From an uncultured Eubacteriaceae bacterium (GTDB lineage: Bacteria; Bacillota; Clostridia; Lachnospirales; Lachnospiraceae), in assembly GCA_945938055.1 (NCBI GenBank), contig CAMEUH010000035.1:1-14811 (forward strand): 14,811 bases of DNA, given 5' to 3'. The notes under the pieces were generated by a model that was not told the origin of the DNA, made no database searches, and saw only the letters and a program-made list of their open reading frames with translations. How positions within the stretch are numbered: position 1 is the stretch's first letter; each line of letters starts with the position of its first letter. Shown piece by piece: positions 6,536-13,802 of the stretch. The position numbers and the translations under genes are program-made.

Positions 6536-7447
6536 TTATTTTAAAATTATACTATTGGGTGCTGTCCCGAGTGTATAGACTGTTGCGCCACGTTCTTTCA
6601 TGAACTGCATCATTTTCCAGCCATCATACAGCTGGCTTTCCTCGTATAAAGATTCCGGTCCGTCAAAAAAAGCTGCCTTTGGAGATACAAGGGCATAAAA
6701 TTCTTCCGTCAGCCCCCAGTTCCCATGATGTCCCATCTGTACATAATCTGCTTTTAAGACATCCTGGTTCTTCCCCATCAGAAATTCTGCCATCTCGTCT
6801 TCCACATCCGAACAGAATAAAAACGTCTCTTCCTGTCCTTCCATGCGAAGCATTAACGAACCATTGTTACAGACTGCCTCTGTTCTTGTTCGTACTTCCT
6901 CATCATAAGCATTCAGACATGTTATCTTAAGCCCCAGCAGTTCCAGTTCCATTCCGCGTTCTACATGGATTACCGGGAATCTTCCGTCAAATGCCATGGA
7001 AAGATACTCCTCATAAACTTCTATTTCATCCCATTCACGTGCCACACTGCGGTACTCTTCCAAATCCATGTAAACATCATAGACCATGTCTACGGTAATT
7101 CCTTCCGGATTCTGCATAATGGCATTAAATGCTCCGATATGATCCGGATGTGGATGGGTCAGAATCCATGCATCTACCTTTTTACCATGTTCTAAAATAA
7201 CCTTTCGGACGGCTTCTGCATTCCAGTCCCAGCCACCGTCAATAACCATCAGTTTCCCATCTGCCGACTCCACGGTATAAAACATCATCTGGACATCCTT
7301 ATCGGTTCCATATTGTGTAACCTTCCACGCCATGCCATCCTGTTTCCATGCATTTTCCTGAGAATTTCCTCTTGCAAAAAGCACACAAAGTACCACAAGA
7401 AGGACTACTGCTGCCACAATCGACCCAATGACTGCTTTTTTCTTCAT
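6536..7447 (-). CDS. Membrane-anchored metallo-beta-lactamase-fold hydrolase (ComEC-like domain)
   Basis: A 303-residue protein with an N-terminal MKKK and one transmembrane segment at about 6-24, then a metallo-beta-lactamase fold. Metal ligands visible: THPHPDH (His98, His100, Asp102, His103), Asp214 in CSDVEDE, and His240/His241 in MGHHGNWG. The strand pattern VIDGG before the motif is typical. The anchor predicts the catalytic domain on the outside. It resembles the stand-alone relatives of the ComEC C-terminal domain (nuclease or phosphodiesterase class); the substrate is unknown, and in a glycan locus a phosphodiester or ester of the polymer is possible. It starts 4 bases after the fucose-synthase stop, with GAGAG inside that gene as ribosome binding site, so it is coupled to it. 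Fold call firm, function open. Confidence 0.85.
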   Translation of the reverse strand: MKKKAVIGSIVAAVVLLVVLCVLFARGNSQENAWKQDGMAWKVTQYGTDKDVQMMFYTVESADGKLMVIDGGWDWNAEAVRKVILEHGKKVDAWILTHPHPDHIGAFNAIMQNPEGITVDMVYDVYMDLEEYRSVAREWDEIEVYEEYLSMAFDGRFPVIHVERGMELELLGLKITCLNAYDEEVRTRTEAVCNNGSLMLRMEGQEETFLFCSDVEDEMAEFLMGKNQDVLKADYVQMGHHGNWGLTEEFYALVSPKAAFFDGPESLYEESQLYDGWKMMQFMKERGATVYTLGTAPNSIILK

Positions 7448-7451
7448 CTTA

Positions 7452-8393
7452 TTATCTCTCAGCTCTCATTTCACTATGAAGGAAATCATCATATGCAAGA
7501 CGAATTCCATCCTCAAGTTCTGTCTTATATTTCCATCCCAGCTTCTCTAACTTGCTCACATCCAGAAGTTTTCTCGGCGTACCGTCCGGCTTGCTTGTAT
7601 CAAATTCAATGGTACCCTCATAACCCACAACTCTCTTTACTGTTTCAGCAAGCTCTTTAATCGTGAGCTCTTTTCCGGTTCCAAGATTTACCGTTTCATT
7701 TCCGGAATACGTATTCATGAGATAGACACATGCATCTGCAAGATCATCCACATATAAGAACTCTCTGAGAGGAGTTCCGGTACCCCAGATGGTAACAGAT
7801 GGAAGTCCGGCTTCCTTTGCCTCATGGAATCTGCGGATTAATGCCGGAAGCACATGAGAATGCTCCGGATGATAATTATCGTTTGGTCCGTACAGATTCG
7901 TCGGCATTACACTAATATAATCCGTATTGTACTGACGATTCAGATATTCACAATATTTCAGTCCTGAGATTTTCGCCAATGCATATGCCTCATTCGTCTG
8001 CTCTAATGCACTTGTGAGAAGACAGCTTTCCGGCATCGGCTGTGGTGCCATACGAGGATAAATACAGGAACTTCCAAGAAACATCAGTTTTTTAACCTGA
8101 TTATCATATGCCGCCTTAATGACATTCATTTCCAGAATCATGTTATCATACATAAAATCTGCCGGATGCTTGCTGTTTGCCATGATTCCACCAACCTTTG
8201 CAGCTGCCAGGAATACATAATCCGGCTTTTCCTCTGCAAAAAACTTCTCTACCTGATCCTGTCTTCTAAGATCCAGTTCCTTTGAAGTTCTTGTCACAAT
8301 ATTTTCATAACCCTGTGCCTGAAGACATCTGACAATAGCTGAACCAACCATTCCCCTGTGTCCGGCAACATAAATCTTTGCACTCTTTTCCAT
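7452..8393 (-). CDS. fcl: GDP-L-fucose synthase
   Basis: A 313-residue extended short-chain dehydrogenase that converts GDP-4-keto-6-deoxy-mannose to GDP-L-fucose with NADPH (3,5-epimerase plus 4-reductase). The nucleotide motif GHRGMVG is at 11-17. LGSSCIYP holds Ser108 and Cys110; YALAK holds Tyr137 and Lys141; HPEHSHVLPAL holds His180. These match the E. coli residues Ser107, Cys109, Tyr136, Lys140 and His179 with a one-residue offset. The substrate-binding YGPNDNYHPE and the GTGTPLREFLYVDD stretch are also typical. Length is normal. A strong TAGGAGG precedes the ATG at 8391-8393. The preceding enzyme, GDP-mannose 4,6-dehydratase (gmd), is not in the window and must be elsewhere in the locus or genome. 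The gene implies that L-fucose is in the surface glycan made here. Confidence 0.95.
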   Translation of the reverse strand: MEKSAKIYVAGHRGMVGSAIVRCLQAQGYENIVTRTSKELDLRRQDQVEKFFAEEKPDYVFLAAAKVGGIMANSKHPADFMYDNMILEMNVIKAAYDNQVKKLMFLGSSCIYPRMAPQPMPESCLLTSALEQTNEAYALAKISGLKYCEYLNRQYNTDYISVMPTNLYGPNDNYHPEHSHVLPALIRRFHEAKEAGLPSVTIWGTGTPLREFLYVDDLADACVYLMNTYSGNETVNLGTGKELTIKELAETVKRVVGYEGTIEFDTSKPDGTPRKLLDVSKLEKLGWKYKTELEDGIRLAYDDFLHSEMRAER

Positions 8394-8410
8394 TTCTTTA
8401 TCCTCCTATA

Positions 8411-9757
8411 TTATCGAAAATCATATTTACTGGTCACTTCATTTGTAGTAGGTGCCGTATACAAAATGATTACCATGTCCGGCTGAACCTCTCTAATATA
8501 TTCTTCTATACTTCCCATGAATCCTTCCGGTGTCACCGCATACAACTTTTCTATTCCAAGTGACAGATAAGTAATAACCGGTCCCGCAAATGATTCCCGC
8601 AGAAGCAGAATCGTCTTTTCGTTGTTTTGTGTTTCCAGATAATTGGTTACTTCCGTTACCGGCGGTTTGGAATAGGCAAATGCATCATATGCCCCATGAT
8701 AAACCGTGGAACGCTTTTCAAATCCAACCGGATTAATCATTGTTTCCAAAAAGGAGCCTGTCTTATCCATGTTAAGATTCGGAATTTTCATATTCAGGCT
8801 GGTTTCAAACTTCGGGATAAATACGCTAATATCATCATAAGGTGCATTAACCAGAGTAACTCCTCTTCCTATGGTTCCCTGAACCCAGTTCTCATAAACT
8901 TTCTTTTCGTAGTTTTCCGTATTAAAAAGGTTCACGTCAAACCGGAAACCAAACTCATCATTGAGTTCCTGTGCAATCATTCCGGTCGCCCAAAATGCCG
9001 TTTCAATCTTCCAGTGATTGTCCGTTTCAAAAAAGGCATCGTAACAGTCCATCCCCTGTTCATGAAGTTCTGCCCGCAAATCCATGACATTTACTCCAAG
9101 CAGCTTTAGTCCCTCCACCAGTTTATCTGCCAGCTGGCTCTCATAACTTAAACCATATTCGTTTACATATTCCTCGTCATATTTATCCTCTTTAATCGGT
9201 GCCTGAACATACAGGAAATCGATATCCATGCTGTCAAGATAATCCCGAAGTCCTGTAACGCTCTTAAGAAGCTCGGTTACGTCCAGTTCTTCCCCTGAAA
9301 ATTCCTGATAAAACGGACTTCGCACAATCAACCCATCCTTACCGGTTCGCAGATAAATATTATTGGTATCCACCATTCTGTTATCAATCAGCCGGTCAAA
9401 CAGACCACTTGGCACCTTTACATATTCCTTAAACGGCAGATAGTCATTACTATACATGTCCACAACCTTAATCAGGGAACGTACCTTTGATAAGAGAGGA
9501 TTTTCCGTTTTGAATGCTTCCGGCTCTGCATGTTCTTCAGCACTTTCCTCAAACGGATAAAGTGCTTCCCAGTCCACGGAAACCATTCCATCGCTTCCGC
9601 CTGTTACCGACATGTCCGTAATAAAATTATCCATTTGAAATATTTCAATAAAAACATTTTTAATAACAAACTGCCCCAGCACCAGAAACAGGAAAACCGC
9701 AATGAGTGCCACAAAAGAAACGGTTGTTATTGTTCTGCATGTTTTTTCACAGTTCAT
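8411..9757 (-). CDS. AlgX-like SGNH-fold protein (glycan O-acylation partner)
   Basis: A 448-residue protein with one N-terminal membrane segment at about 11-33, the remainder predicted outside. The core resembles the AlgX/DHHW class of SGNH-fold O-acyltransferase partners: ETDNHWKIETAFWA carries the Asp-His pair (Asp246, His248), and LLLRESFAGP carries a candidate nucleophile Ser389 in an ESF context. In alginate acetylation AlgX receives the acyl group exported by the MBOAT protein AlgI; in Dlt systems DltD plays the comparable role. It belongs with the MBOAT gene two positions upstream. Its ATG follows the epimerase-like gene's TGA by one base, and its AAGGAG ribosome binding site lies inside that gene. 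Sequence identity across this family is low, so the assignment rests on motifs, topology and neighbours. Confidence 0.82.
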   Translation of the reverse strand: MNCEKTCRTITTVSFVALIAVFLFLVLGQFVIKNVFIEIFQMDNFITDMSVTGGSDGMVSVDWEALYPFEESAEEHAEPEAFKTENPLLSKVRSLIKVVDMYSNDYLPFKEYVKVPSGLFDRLIDNRMVDTNNIYLRTGKDGLIVRSPFYQEFSGEELDVTELLKSVTGLRDYLDSMDIDFLYVQAPIKEDKYDEEYVNEYGLSYESQLADKLVEGLKLLGVNVMDLRAELHEQGMDCYDAFFETDNHWKIETAFWATGMIAQELNDEFGFRFDVNLFNTENYEKKVYENWVQGTIGRGVTLVNAPYDDISVFIPKFETSLNMKIPNLNMDKTGSFLETMINPVGFEKRSTVYHGAYDAFAYSKPPVTEVTNYLETQNNEKTILLLRESFAGPVITYLSLGIEKLYAVTPEGFMGSIEEYIREVQPDMVIILYTAPTTNEVTSKYDFR

Positions 9758-9758
9758 T

Positions 9759-10148
9759 TCAGACTCCTTCTACCAGTTCAATTAAGCCAATACTTCCATT
9801 CATCATAAACACAACCCTGCGCCCGTTAATTGCCGGTGCTTCTTTTGGTTCTCCCATCTGTACATAACCGTTTTGTGCCAGATACTCAATATCCTGTACC
9901 AGATTCTCACTTTCATAACACAAATGATACGGAGAATTCTTATATTTCTTAATCAGTCCGGATACCGTCGAATCCTCCCTGTATGGACTGATTAATTCCA
10001 CACAATAACCGTCATTATCCATAAAACTGATATCAATGCCCCGGAATTCATCCCGGATAATCTCTCCCCTTGAAAACCCAAGTTTTTCAAACTCAAGAAT
10101 TGCTTCCTTCATGTCTTTTACCAGATAACCAATATGATGAACTTTCAT
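9759..10148 (-). CDS. VOC/glyoxalase-fold protein, methylmalonyl-CoA-epimerase-like
   Basis: A single VOC-fold protein of 129 residues from the chosen ATG. It opens with VHHIGYLVKDM (His5 candidate metal ligand) and shows paired beta-alpha-beta-beta-beta modules, with further ligand candidates Glu51 (VELISP), His75 (YHLCYE) and Glu124 (GLIELVE), a pattern like methylmalonyl-CoA epimerase. That family moves an alpha proton next to a thioester carbonyl. In this operon it could act on the ACP- or CoA-bound acyl unit made by the FkbH-type enzyme, but this is inference. An in-frame GTG at 10166 would give 135 residues. I prefer the ATG at 10146-10148, since GGAGGAG at 10158-10164 is placed 9 bases before it and would otherwise lie within the coding region. 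It sits between the MBOAT and AlgX-like genes. Confidence 0.8.
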   Translation of the reverse strand: MKVHHIGYLVKDMKEAILEFEKLGFSRGEIIRDEFRGIDISFMDNDGYCVELISPYREDSTVSGLIKKYKNSPYHLCYESENLVQDIEYLAQNGYVQMGEPKEAPAINGRRVVFMMNGSIGLIELVEGV

Positions 10149-10157
10149 TCCAGTATT

Positions 10158-10164
10158 CTCCTCC
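10158..10164 (-). promoter_or_regulatory. Ribosome binding site deciding the VOC-protein start
   Basis: GGAGGAG on the minus strand, 9 bases before the ATG at 10148. The alternative GTG at 10166 overlaps this element and has no comparable site of its own upstream. Confidence 0.7.
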
Positions 10165-10171
10165 ACAAAAT

Positions 10172-11656
10172 TTAGAAATTAAAATATACAAATGGATTAT
10201 AGGTTCCTCTTACAAGGTAACTGATACTAATTAACAAAATGCAAATCTGAAATACCATTTCCAGAACTGCCACAACATTCTTATTCAGCTTTGAATTTTT
10301 AACTGCCCGAAGTACAGGAAAACTTCCGATGATTCCAATCAGGAATAAATAACGGAAATTCCATAGATAGAATCCTGCATACTGACTGCCTTGTGCTGCC
10401 CCTTGTCCCAGAAGCACTCCATAATACCTTATCGCTTCTGCCAGATTATCCGAACGGAATAAAATATCACCAATACCAACAAGAATCAATGTACGAATGA
10501 TTCGAAAAATCTTTGCCACCGGATTCGTACTCAGATGAAATTTCTCATCTGTCGTCTTAAGCTGATTTTTAAATATGATTGGCAGAATTACAAAAATTCC
10601 ATGATAAATTCCAAAAAGAATAAAGGTCCAGTCTGCACCATGCCAGATTCCCGTAAGAATCCAGACAACAGCTGTTCCGGCAACCGTCGTAATCGTTTTA
10701 GAAGCATTCTTTCCCCACTTTTTCTTGGAAAATTCCCTTAACCGGTTCATCATTTCTGTCCGCATTACCGGATACATTACATAGTCCCTGAACCATGTTC
10801 CCAGAGAAATGTGCCATCTTCTCCAGTATTCGGTAATGGACTGTGACAGATACGGATAATCAAAGTTTTCATCAAACCGGAAACCAAACATTCTTCCCAG
10901 CCCGATTGCCATGTCCGAATATCCCGAGAAATCAAAGTAAAGCTGTAACATATATGCCAGCATTCCCACATATGCCATACCGGTCGAAAGTTCATTCCCT
11001 GCACACAGTTCAAAGGCCTTGTCCGCTACAATTGCAATGTTATTGGAAATAATGACTTTCTTTCCAAGACCATAAATAAAACGGCTGACACCCTCCGAAA
11101 AACCTTCCAATGTCTCTTTTCTTTTTGTAATATCCTCACTGACAACACTGTATCTTACAATTGGTCCTGCCACCAGCTGAGGAAACATGGATATGTATAG
11201 CGCCACATTCAAGAGGCTTTTCTGCGCCTTGCAGCTTCCATAATACACATCATACATATAGGACATGGTTTCAAAAATAAAAAATGAGATTCCTATCGGC
11301 AGTGCGATGTTCAATACAATATCATCATTATGCAAAAGCAGCCCCAGATTCTTTGTCACAAAGGAAAGATATTTAAATACAAATAACAGCCCCAAATTAT
11401 ATACTGCAAGAATCAGCATGTAATTTCTTCTGCTTTTTCCTTCCCTGCTATCCATGATAATGCAGAGCTTCCAGTTTAATACAATGGAAATACACATGAT
11501 GATTACAAAAACCGGCTCTCCCCATGCATAAAAAAGAAGGCTGGATATCAGTAAAACGATATTTCGAAATGTTCTTCCCTTCCATATTGGGTTATAATAT
11601 GCCAGCAATACCAGTGGAAGAAATATAAACATAAACACTGTTGATGAAAAAACCAT
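10172..11656 (-). CDS. MBOAT-family membrane O-acyltransferase (AlgI/DltB-like)
   Basis: A 494-residue polytopic protein of the AlgI/DltB branch of the MBOAT family. Hallmarks: VFSSTVFMFIFLPLV at the N-terminus, LLFYAWGEP (40-48), FPQLVAGPIVR (158-168), LYFDFSGYSDMAIGLGRMFG (239-258), YWRRWHISLGTWFRDY (277-292, His282), and TGIWHGADWTF (335-345) with the invariant His339. Family members take an acyl thioester on the inner face and pass the acyl group across the membrane to an SGNH-fold partner or glycan. The donor here is proposed to be the dedicated ACP encoded at the end of the operon. It is the first gene after a strong predicted promoter and heads the acylation block. ATG at 11654-11656 follows AAGGGA. 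Neither D-Ala ligase (dltA) nor acetyl-CoA-type partner genes are adjacent. Confidence 0.95.
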   Translation of the reverse strand: MVFSSTVFMFIFLPLVLLAYYNPIWKGRTFRNIVLLISSLLFYAWGEPVFVIIMCISIVLNWKLCIIMDSREGKSRRNYMLILAVYNLGLLFVFKYLSFVTKNLGLLLHNDDIVLNIALPIGISFFIFETMSYMYDVYYGSCKAQKSLLNVALYISMFPQLVAGPIVRYSVVSEDITKRKETLEGFSEGVSRFIYGLGKKVIISNNIAIVADKAFELCAGNELSTGMAYVGMLAYMLQLYFDFSGYSDMAIGLGRMFGFRFDENFDYPYLSQSITEYWRRWHISLGTWFRDYVMYPVMRTEMMNRLREFSKKKWGKNASKTITTVAGTAVVWILTGIWHGADWTFILFGIYHGIFVILPIIFKNQLKTTDEKFHLSTNPVAKIFRIIRTLILVGIGDILFRSDNLAEAIRYYGVLLGQGAAQGSQYAGFYLWNFRYLFLIGIIGSFPVLRAVKNSKLNKNVVAVLEMVFQICILLISISYLVRGTYNPFVYFNF

Positions 11657-11697
11657 ATTGTCCCTTTCTGTGGCTTTACATAATTTAGCATCGTACT

Positions 11698-11726
11698 AGT
11701 ATACACCAGAATAGGGCTTTTTTCAA
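11698..11726 (-). promoter_or_regulatory. Near-consensus sigma-A-type promoter for the MBOAT/acylation block
   Basis: On the minus strand TTGAAA (complement of 11721-11726) and TATACT (complement of 11698-11703) are separated by exactly 17 bases. Transcription would start near 11690, about 35 bases before the MBOAT ATG. It lies in the only sizeable gap (105 bases, 11657-11761) of the minus-strand run, so genes from MBOAT to ACP can be expressed independently of the upstream sugar genes. A short dyad, AGGGTT facing AGCCCT, covers the -35. Confidence 0.75.
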
Positions 11727-11748
11727 CCCTCACAAGCCTTCTTAACGT

Positions 11749-11762
11749 ATTCTGTACAGAAT
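11749..11762. repeat. 14-bp perfect palindrome at the end of the glycosyltransferase gene
   Basis: ATTCTGTACAGAAT is its own reverse complement. It touches the last base of the glycosyltransferase stop codon and lies about 23 bases upstream of the -35 of the MBOAT promoter, a suitable place for an activator or repressor dimer. There is no loop and no T-run, so it is not a terminator. No named regulator is recognised. Confidence 0.55.
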
Positions 11763-12694
11763 TATCTCTTCTCTTTAGCAATGTAAATCGGACGTTTCTT
11801 GGACTCCAGATAAGTCTTGGATAAGTATTGTCCCAAAATTCCTATACACAAAAGCTGAATTCCGCTAAACAGCGCAATAATGCAGACCATGGACGGCCAT
11901 CCAAAAGCCGATCCTCCAAAAAGTAACTGTCTTACAATAACGAAAACAATGGCAACAGCTGCTACCATACACATAATAACCCCCAGCCAGGAAGCAATCA
12001 TTAACGGCATTGTGGAAAATCCAATGATACCCTCCAGGGAATATTTAAAAAGCTTCCAGAAAGACCATTTCGTCTCTCCTGCCACGCGCTCCGTATTTTC
12101 ATATTCAAGCCATTTCGTCTTAAATCCGACCCAGCCAAAAATTCCCTTGGTAAATCGGTTATATTCTGTCATAGAAAGAATGGCATCCACCATGACCCTT
12201 TTCATCAGGCGGTAATCCCTTGCACCATCCACAAGGTCCACATCCGACATTTTATTCATGATTTTGTAAAACATCCTTGCAAAAAAAGAGCGGATGACCG
12301 GTTCACCTTTACGTGTCACACGGCGCGTTGCCACACTGTCATAACCTTCCTCCTTGATTGCTGCATACATTTCAGGAAGCAATGCAGGCGGATCCTGAAG
12401 ATCTGCATCCATCAACACCGCATAATCTCCTTTTGCCGCTTCCAGACCCGCATAAATTGCCGCTTCCTTTCCAAAGTTACGGCTAAAGGATACATAATGT
12501 ACCCTTTCGTCTTCAGCGGCATAATTCTTTATAATTTCCAGAGTCTTATCCTTGGAGCCATCATCCACGAAGATAAACTCCATCTCCACATCCTTTTTCT
12601 TAAATTCCTCTGCAACCCTGCAGATTTCCTTATAAAAATACGGTAATGCTTCCTGCTCGTTATAACTTGGTACAATCGCTGAAATAAGTTCCAT
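11762..12694 (-). CDS. GtrB/DPM1-like polyprenyl-phosphate glycosyltransferase (GT2)
   Basis: A 310-residue GT2 enzyme with two C-terminal membrane segments (about 228-257 and 267-289). Catalytic signatures: IVPSYNEQE (7-15), VDDGSKDKT (43-51), the SFSRNFGKEAAI run (69-80), and DADLQDPP (96-103), whose DxD-type Asp residues bind metal and nucleotide. ETKWSFWKLF (207-216) precedes the membrane helices, as in GtrB, CsbB and related enzymes. These proteins transfer a hexose from UDP or GDP-sugar to undecaprenyl phosphate on the inner face, and the lipid-linked sugar is then used outside to add side residues to a polymer. No GtrA-type flippase or GT-C transferase is in the window. ATG at 12692-12694 follows AGGAGG. 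It is 26 bases from the preceding acyltransferase gene and ends at the palindrome. Confidence 0.92.
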   Translation of the reverse strand: MELISAIVPSYNEQEALPYFYKEICRVAEEFKKKDVEMEFIFVDDGSKDKTLEIIKNYAAEDERVHYVSFSRNFGKEAAIYAGLEAAKGDYAVLMDADLQDPPALLPEMYAAIKEEGYDSVATRRVTRKGEPVIRSFFARMFYKIMNKMSDVDLVDGARDYRLMKRVMVDAILSMTEYNRFTKGIFGWVGFKTKWLEYENTERVAGETKWSFWKLFKYSLEGIIGFSTMPLMIASWLGVIMCMVAAVAIVFVIVRQLLFGGSAFGWPSMVCIIALFSGIQLLCIGILGQYLSKTYLESKKRPIYIAKEKR

Positions 12695-12720
12695 TTGTAC
12701 GCCTCCTGATTCTTTTCGTC

Positions 12721-13779
12721 TTATCTCATTTTAAATCTATTCTTTATCCATGCAATCATCCTGTCCACTCCAATGCAGACGACAATGATAACTGCAAACA
12801 GTATAGTCCAGTATAACCAGTACCATCCGGATGAACGGTCAAATTCAAATGTCATGTGAAACAAATAATATGCCTTGTTAAGGTATTTTACCAGAAAAAT
12901 GTGCAGTGCCATGATGCTGTAGGTATGTTTTCCAACAATAATAAAGATTTTGGTCCATTTATATTTTTCAATATAACGGCACAGCCACAGAAAAATAATG
13001 ATTCCAGCCATTGCTGCCGCTAAAAACCACATGGCACCAAGAATCCCATCATAACCATAATCCCTAATGGATAAATTAATCGGTTCTGCCACCTGTGTAA
13101 TCAGGCAGTACACAAGTGTCGCCAGAAGAACCAGTACAAAAGGATACTGTTTCTTTTCATCACTATAGTAGCCTGCATTCCCCAGCCATGCGCCTGCCAG
13201 CATAAATAAAGCACTCGCGGATGCCGTATCCAGACTCCATGGTAACAGATACGGACAGTATGTAAATACCGCCGTAATGGCTACCAGGATACCAGTAATG
13301 ACAATTCTTGTTTTTCTGTCCCTAAGGAAACGGTCTACCAGCAGATAAAATATGACACATGCTGCTGCCATTGCGGTAATGAACCACATCGGTCCATTAC
13401 TGATTAACAGAAAATAGACATTTTCCCTTGACATATCTGCATAAAGAGCACCACGGGAGTAGATTGCCCCCAATAGCGGCATAATCACGCTTTCCCTGGT
13501 TAACTCATGCTTCAGATATCCCAACAGAAGATACTCTGCATACAAAAATGCCGTATATCCCGCATAAGGAATCAGAAGCTGTTTTAACTTTCTTTTAATG
13601 TTTTCTGCCGGTGTTCTTCCTGCTTTATAGACATATCCGGATACAAAGAAAAACAGCGGCATGTAAAATGCCACAACCGCATTCCCAAAGATGGGAAAGC
13701 CACAGCTATGCGAATATAACACCAGTATAATTCCAATTCCCTTGGCTATATCCAGAAAATCCAGTCTTTTTTTCTCCAT
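12721..13779 (-). CDS. Acyltransferase-3 family membrane O-acyltransferase (NolL/OafA-like)
   Basis: A 352-residue polytopic protein with about ten predicted membrane helices. The N-terminal RLDFLDIAKGIGIILVLYSH (His24), then FYMPLFFFVSGYVYK, is the signature of the acyltransferase-3 family, nearest in style to the fucose 4-O-acetylase NolL group. A WFITAMAAAC helix, the LMALHIFLVK-like segment near the end (SIMALHIFLVKYL) and a short basic tail fit. There is no C-terminal SGNH domain, so it is the short membrane-only type that acetylates a sugar from acetyl-CoA. With a fucose synthase in the same run, a fucose residue is a plausible acceptor, but this is not shown. ATG at 13777-13779 follows GAGGGAAG, 23 bases after the UDP-glucose dehydrogenase stop. 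Confidence 0.87.
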   Translation of the reverse strand: MEKKRLDFLDIAKGIGIILVLYSHSCGFPIFGNAVVAFYMPLFFFVSGYVYKAGRTPAENIKRKLKQLLIPYAGYTAFLYAEYLLLGYLKHELTRESVIMPLLGAIYSRGALYADMSRENVYFLLISNGPMWFITAMAAACVIFYLLVDRFLRDRKTRIVITGILVAITAVFTYCPYLLPWSLDTASASALFMLAGAWLGNAGYYSDEKKQYPFVLVLLATLVYCLITQVAEPINLSIRDYGYDGILGAMWFLAAAMAGIIIFLWLCRYIEKYKWTKIFIIVGKHTYSIMALHIFLVKYLNKAYYLFHMTFEFDRSSGWYWLYWTILFAVIIVVCIGVDRMIAWIKNRFKMR

Positions 13780-13802
13780 GCTTCCCTCAAGTTCTATAAA
13801 TC

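Noticed and set aside
6536..7447. ComEC competence protein
   Set aside because: Only the hydrolase domain and a single anchor are present; the polytopic Competence channel domain is absent.
8627..9109. 160-codon plus-strand open frame
   Set aside because: It lies wholly antisense to the AlgX-like gene, has no good ribosome binding site, and its Cys/Arg/Ile-rich product shows no domain-like pattern. It is treated as a shadow frame.
10172..11656. Calling the MBOAT gene dltB
   Set aside because: No dltA-type amino-acid ligase accompanies it, and the SGNH partner is AlgX-like rather than DltD-like.
11713..11730. AGGG...CCCT dyad as terminator of the glycosyltransferase gene
   Set aside because: The stem is about 6 bp with a G-T pair and has no following T-run. 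It overlaps the predicted -35, so it is described only as a dyad.
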